A DNA stretch of 64,000 nucleotides from Synchiropus splendidus (Eukaryota > Chordata > Actinopteri > Syngnathiformes > Callionymidae). Shown piece after piece: positions 63,931-64,000 of this stretch (positions are counted from its first letter, which is position 1; each line of letters opens with the position of its first letter). The notes below the pieces were generated by a model. It was not told where the DNA came from. It made no database searches and saw only the letters and a program-made list of their open reading frames with translations. A program made the position numbers and the translations under genes. The DNA lies in the NCBI RefSeq assembly GCF_027744825.2, contig NW_026527059.1, positions 558,001 through 622,000 on the forward strand, written 5' to 3'.

Positions 63931-64000
63931 CTATAGTGGGAGGTTAAAATTTCATGTTCTGAAGCTTCCCTGAAAAGTTATGGCACAATGCACAAAAACG
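63931..64000. repeat. Partial monomer M341 at the window edge
   Basis: The first 70 bases of a monomer with C38 and AC62-63, cut by the window end. The array continues beyond this point, as it also does to the left, because base 1 is simply the phase start chosen by the window. Confidence 0.95.

Larger units (their letters stand above)
1..64000. repeat. 188-bp satellite DNA array, 340.4 monomers, with higher-order structure
   Basis: Every base belongs to a head-to-tail tandem repeat of 188 bp. The phase marker CTATAGTGGGAGG recurs at 1, 189, 377 and so on, and last at 63931. All monomers point the same way; I found no inversion, transposon insertion or unique spacer. Eight small A-run insertions (six +1, two +2) explain all length drift. 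Monomers differ by a handful of substitutions, mostly at offsets 38, 62-63, 121, 122, 131, 147, 150, 167 and 181, so all are close relatives. Because 188 is 3 x 62 + 2, the reading frame rotates every monomer and stops recur, so the DNA is non-coding. Satellites of this kind usually form centromeric or heterochromatic blocks; that role is inferred. The + strand choice is arbitrary. Confidence 0.99.

Noticed and set aside
1..64000. CRISPR array
   Set aside because: The repeat is contiguous with no unique spacers; the whole 188 bp is conserved.
1..64000. Telomeric, subtelomeric or microsatellite repeats
   Set aside because: No TTAGGG, TTTAGGG or other short-unit runs occur; all repetition is at the 188-bp level and above.
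1..64000. Transposon or LTR element as source of the array
   Set aside because: No terminal repeats, target-site duplications, primer-binding site or coding remnant is visible, and every junction keeps the 188-bp phase. An ancient origin from a mobile element cannot be excluded without a database search.
1..64000. rDNA spacer, tRNA or other RNA gene array
   Set aside because: No tRNA A/B boxes with a cloverleaf, no 5S internal control region and no conserved rRNA segment are recognisable in the monomer.
1..64000. Inverted array segments
   Set aside because: Every CTATAGTGGG-type phase marker and diagnostic site was found on the + strand; no monomer reads in reverse.
1..64000. Naming the species or a known satellite family
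   Set aside because: I do not recognise the monomer with certainty. Plant and animal satellites of similar length exist, and a sequence search against satellite databases would be needed to choose.

Overview
The whole 64 kb window is one uninterrupted tandem array of a 188-bp satellite DNA. I read 340 complete monomers plus a 70-base partial at the right edge (63931-64000), all head-to-tail in one orientation. There is no unique DNA, gene, RNA gene or mobile element. Coordinates below use a monomer phase starting at CTATAG: monomer 1 (M1) is 1-188, M2 is 189-376, and so on; 'offset' means position 1-188 inside a monomer. I see eight length changes: six +1 A insertions (offsets 64-68; M43, M54, M70, M93, M119, M142) and two +2 AA insertions (offsets 175-177; M320, M333). 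They account exactly for the 10-base drift between 340 x 188 and the observed start of the last partial. The monomer is about 39% G+C by hand count.

Monomers differ at a few recurrent diagnostic sites: offset 38 (C/T), 62-63 (AC/GT/TT), 121 (T/A), 122 (G/A), 131 (G/C/T/A), 147 (C/G), 150 (T/C), 167 (A/C) and 181 (C/A/G), plus private marks shared by a few monomers. Reading these as a barcode shows higher-order repeat (HOR) structure. Left part (1-7896): a 10-monomer block occurs at 1-1880 and again 29 monomers later at 5453-7332. Centre (7897-30650): an 11-monomer unit is followed by five copies of a HOR whose basic unit is 23 monomers (4325 bp). Their sizes are 16, 23, 26, 23 and about 22 monomers; the 26-mer carries an extra three-monomer duplication and the outer copies are deleted or rearranged. 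Right part (30651-64000): a mosaic of older duplicated blocks 5 to 12 monomers long, reused at spacings of 5, 21, 29, 30, 35, 43, 46 and 47 monomers. A 12-monomer block at 46255, 52835 and 61673 is related to the blocks at the left edge, so the young central HOR sits inside an older, related array.

Organism: a pure satellite of this length with layered HORs indicates a eukaryotic chromosome, most likely centromeric, pericentromeric or other constitutive heterochromatin. I cannot assign a taxon from the sequence. The monomer length suits one nucleosome plus linker. The monomer also carries a two-block inverted repeat sharing one dyad axis at offset 87. These, and the visible record of unequal exchange (chimeric monomers, nested duplications, patches shared by distant copies), are the most interesting features. 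Counts and identities are by eye, not from an alignment program.
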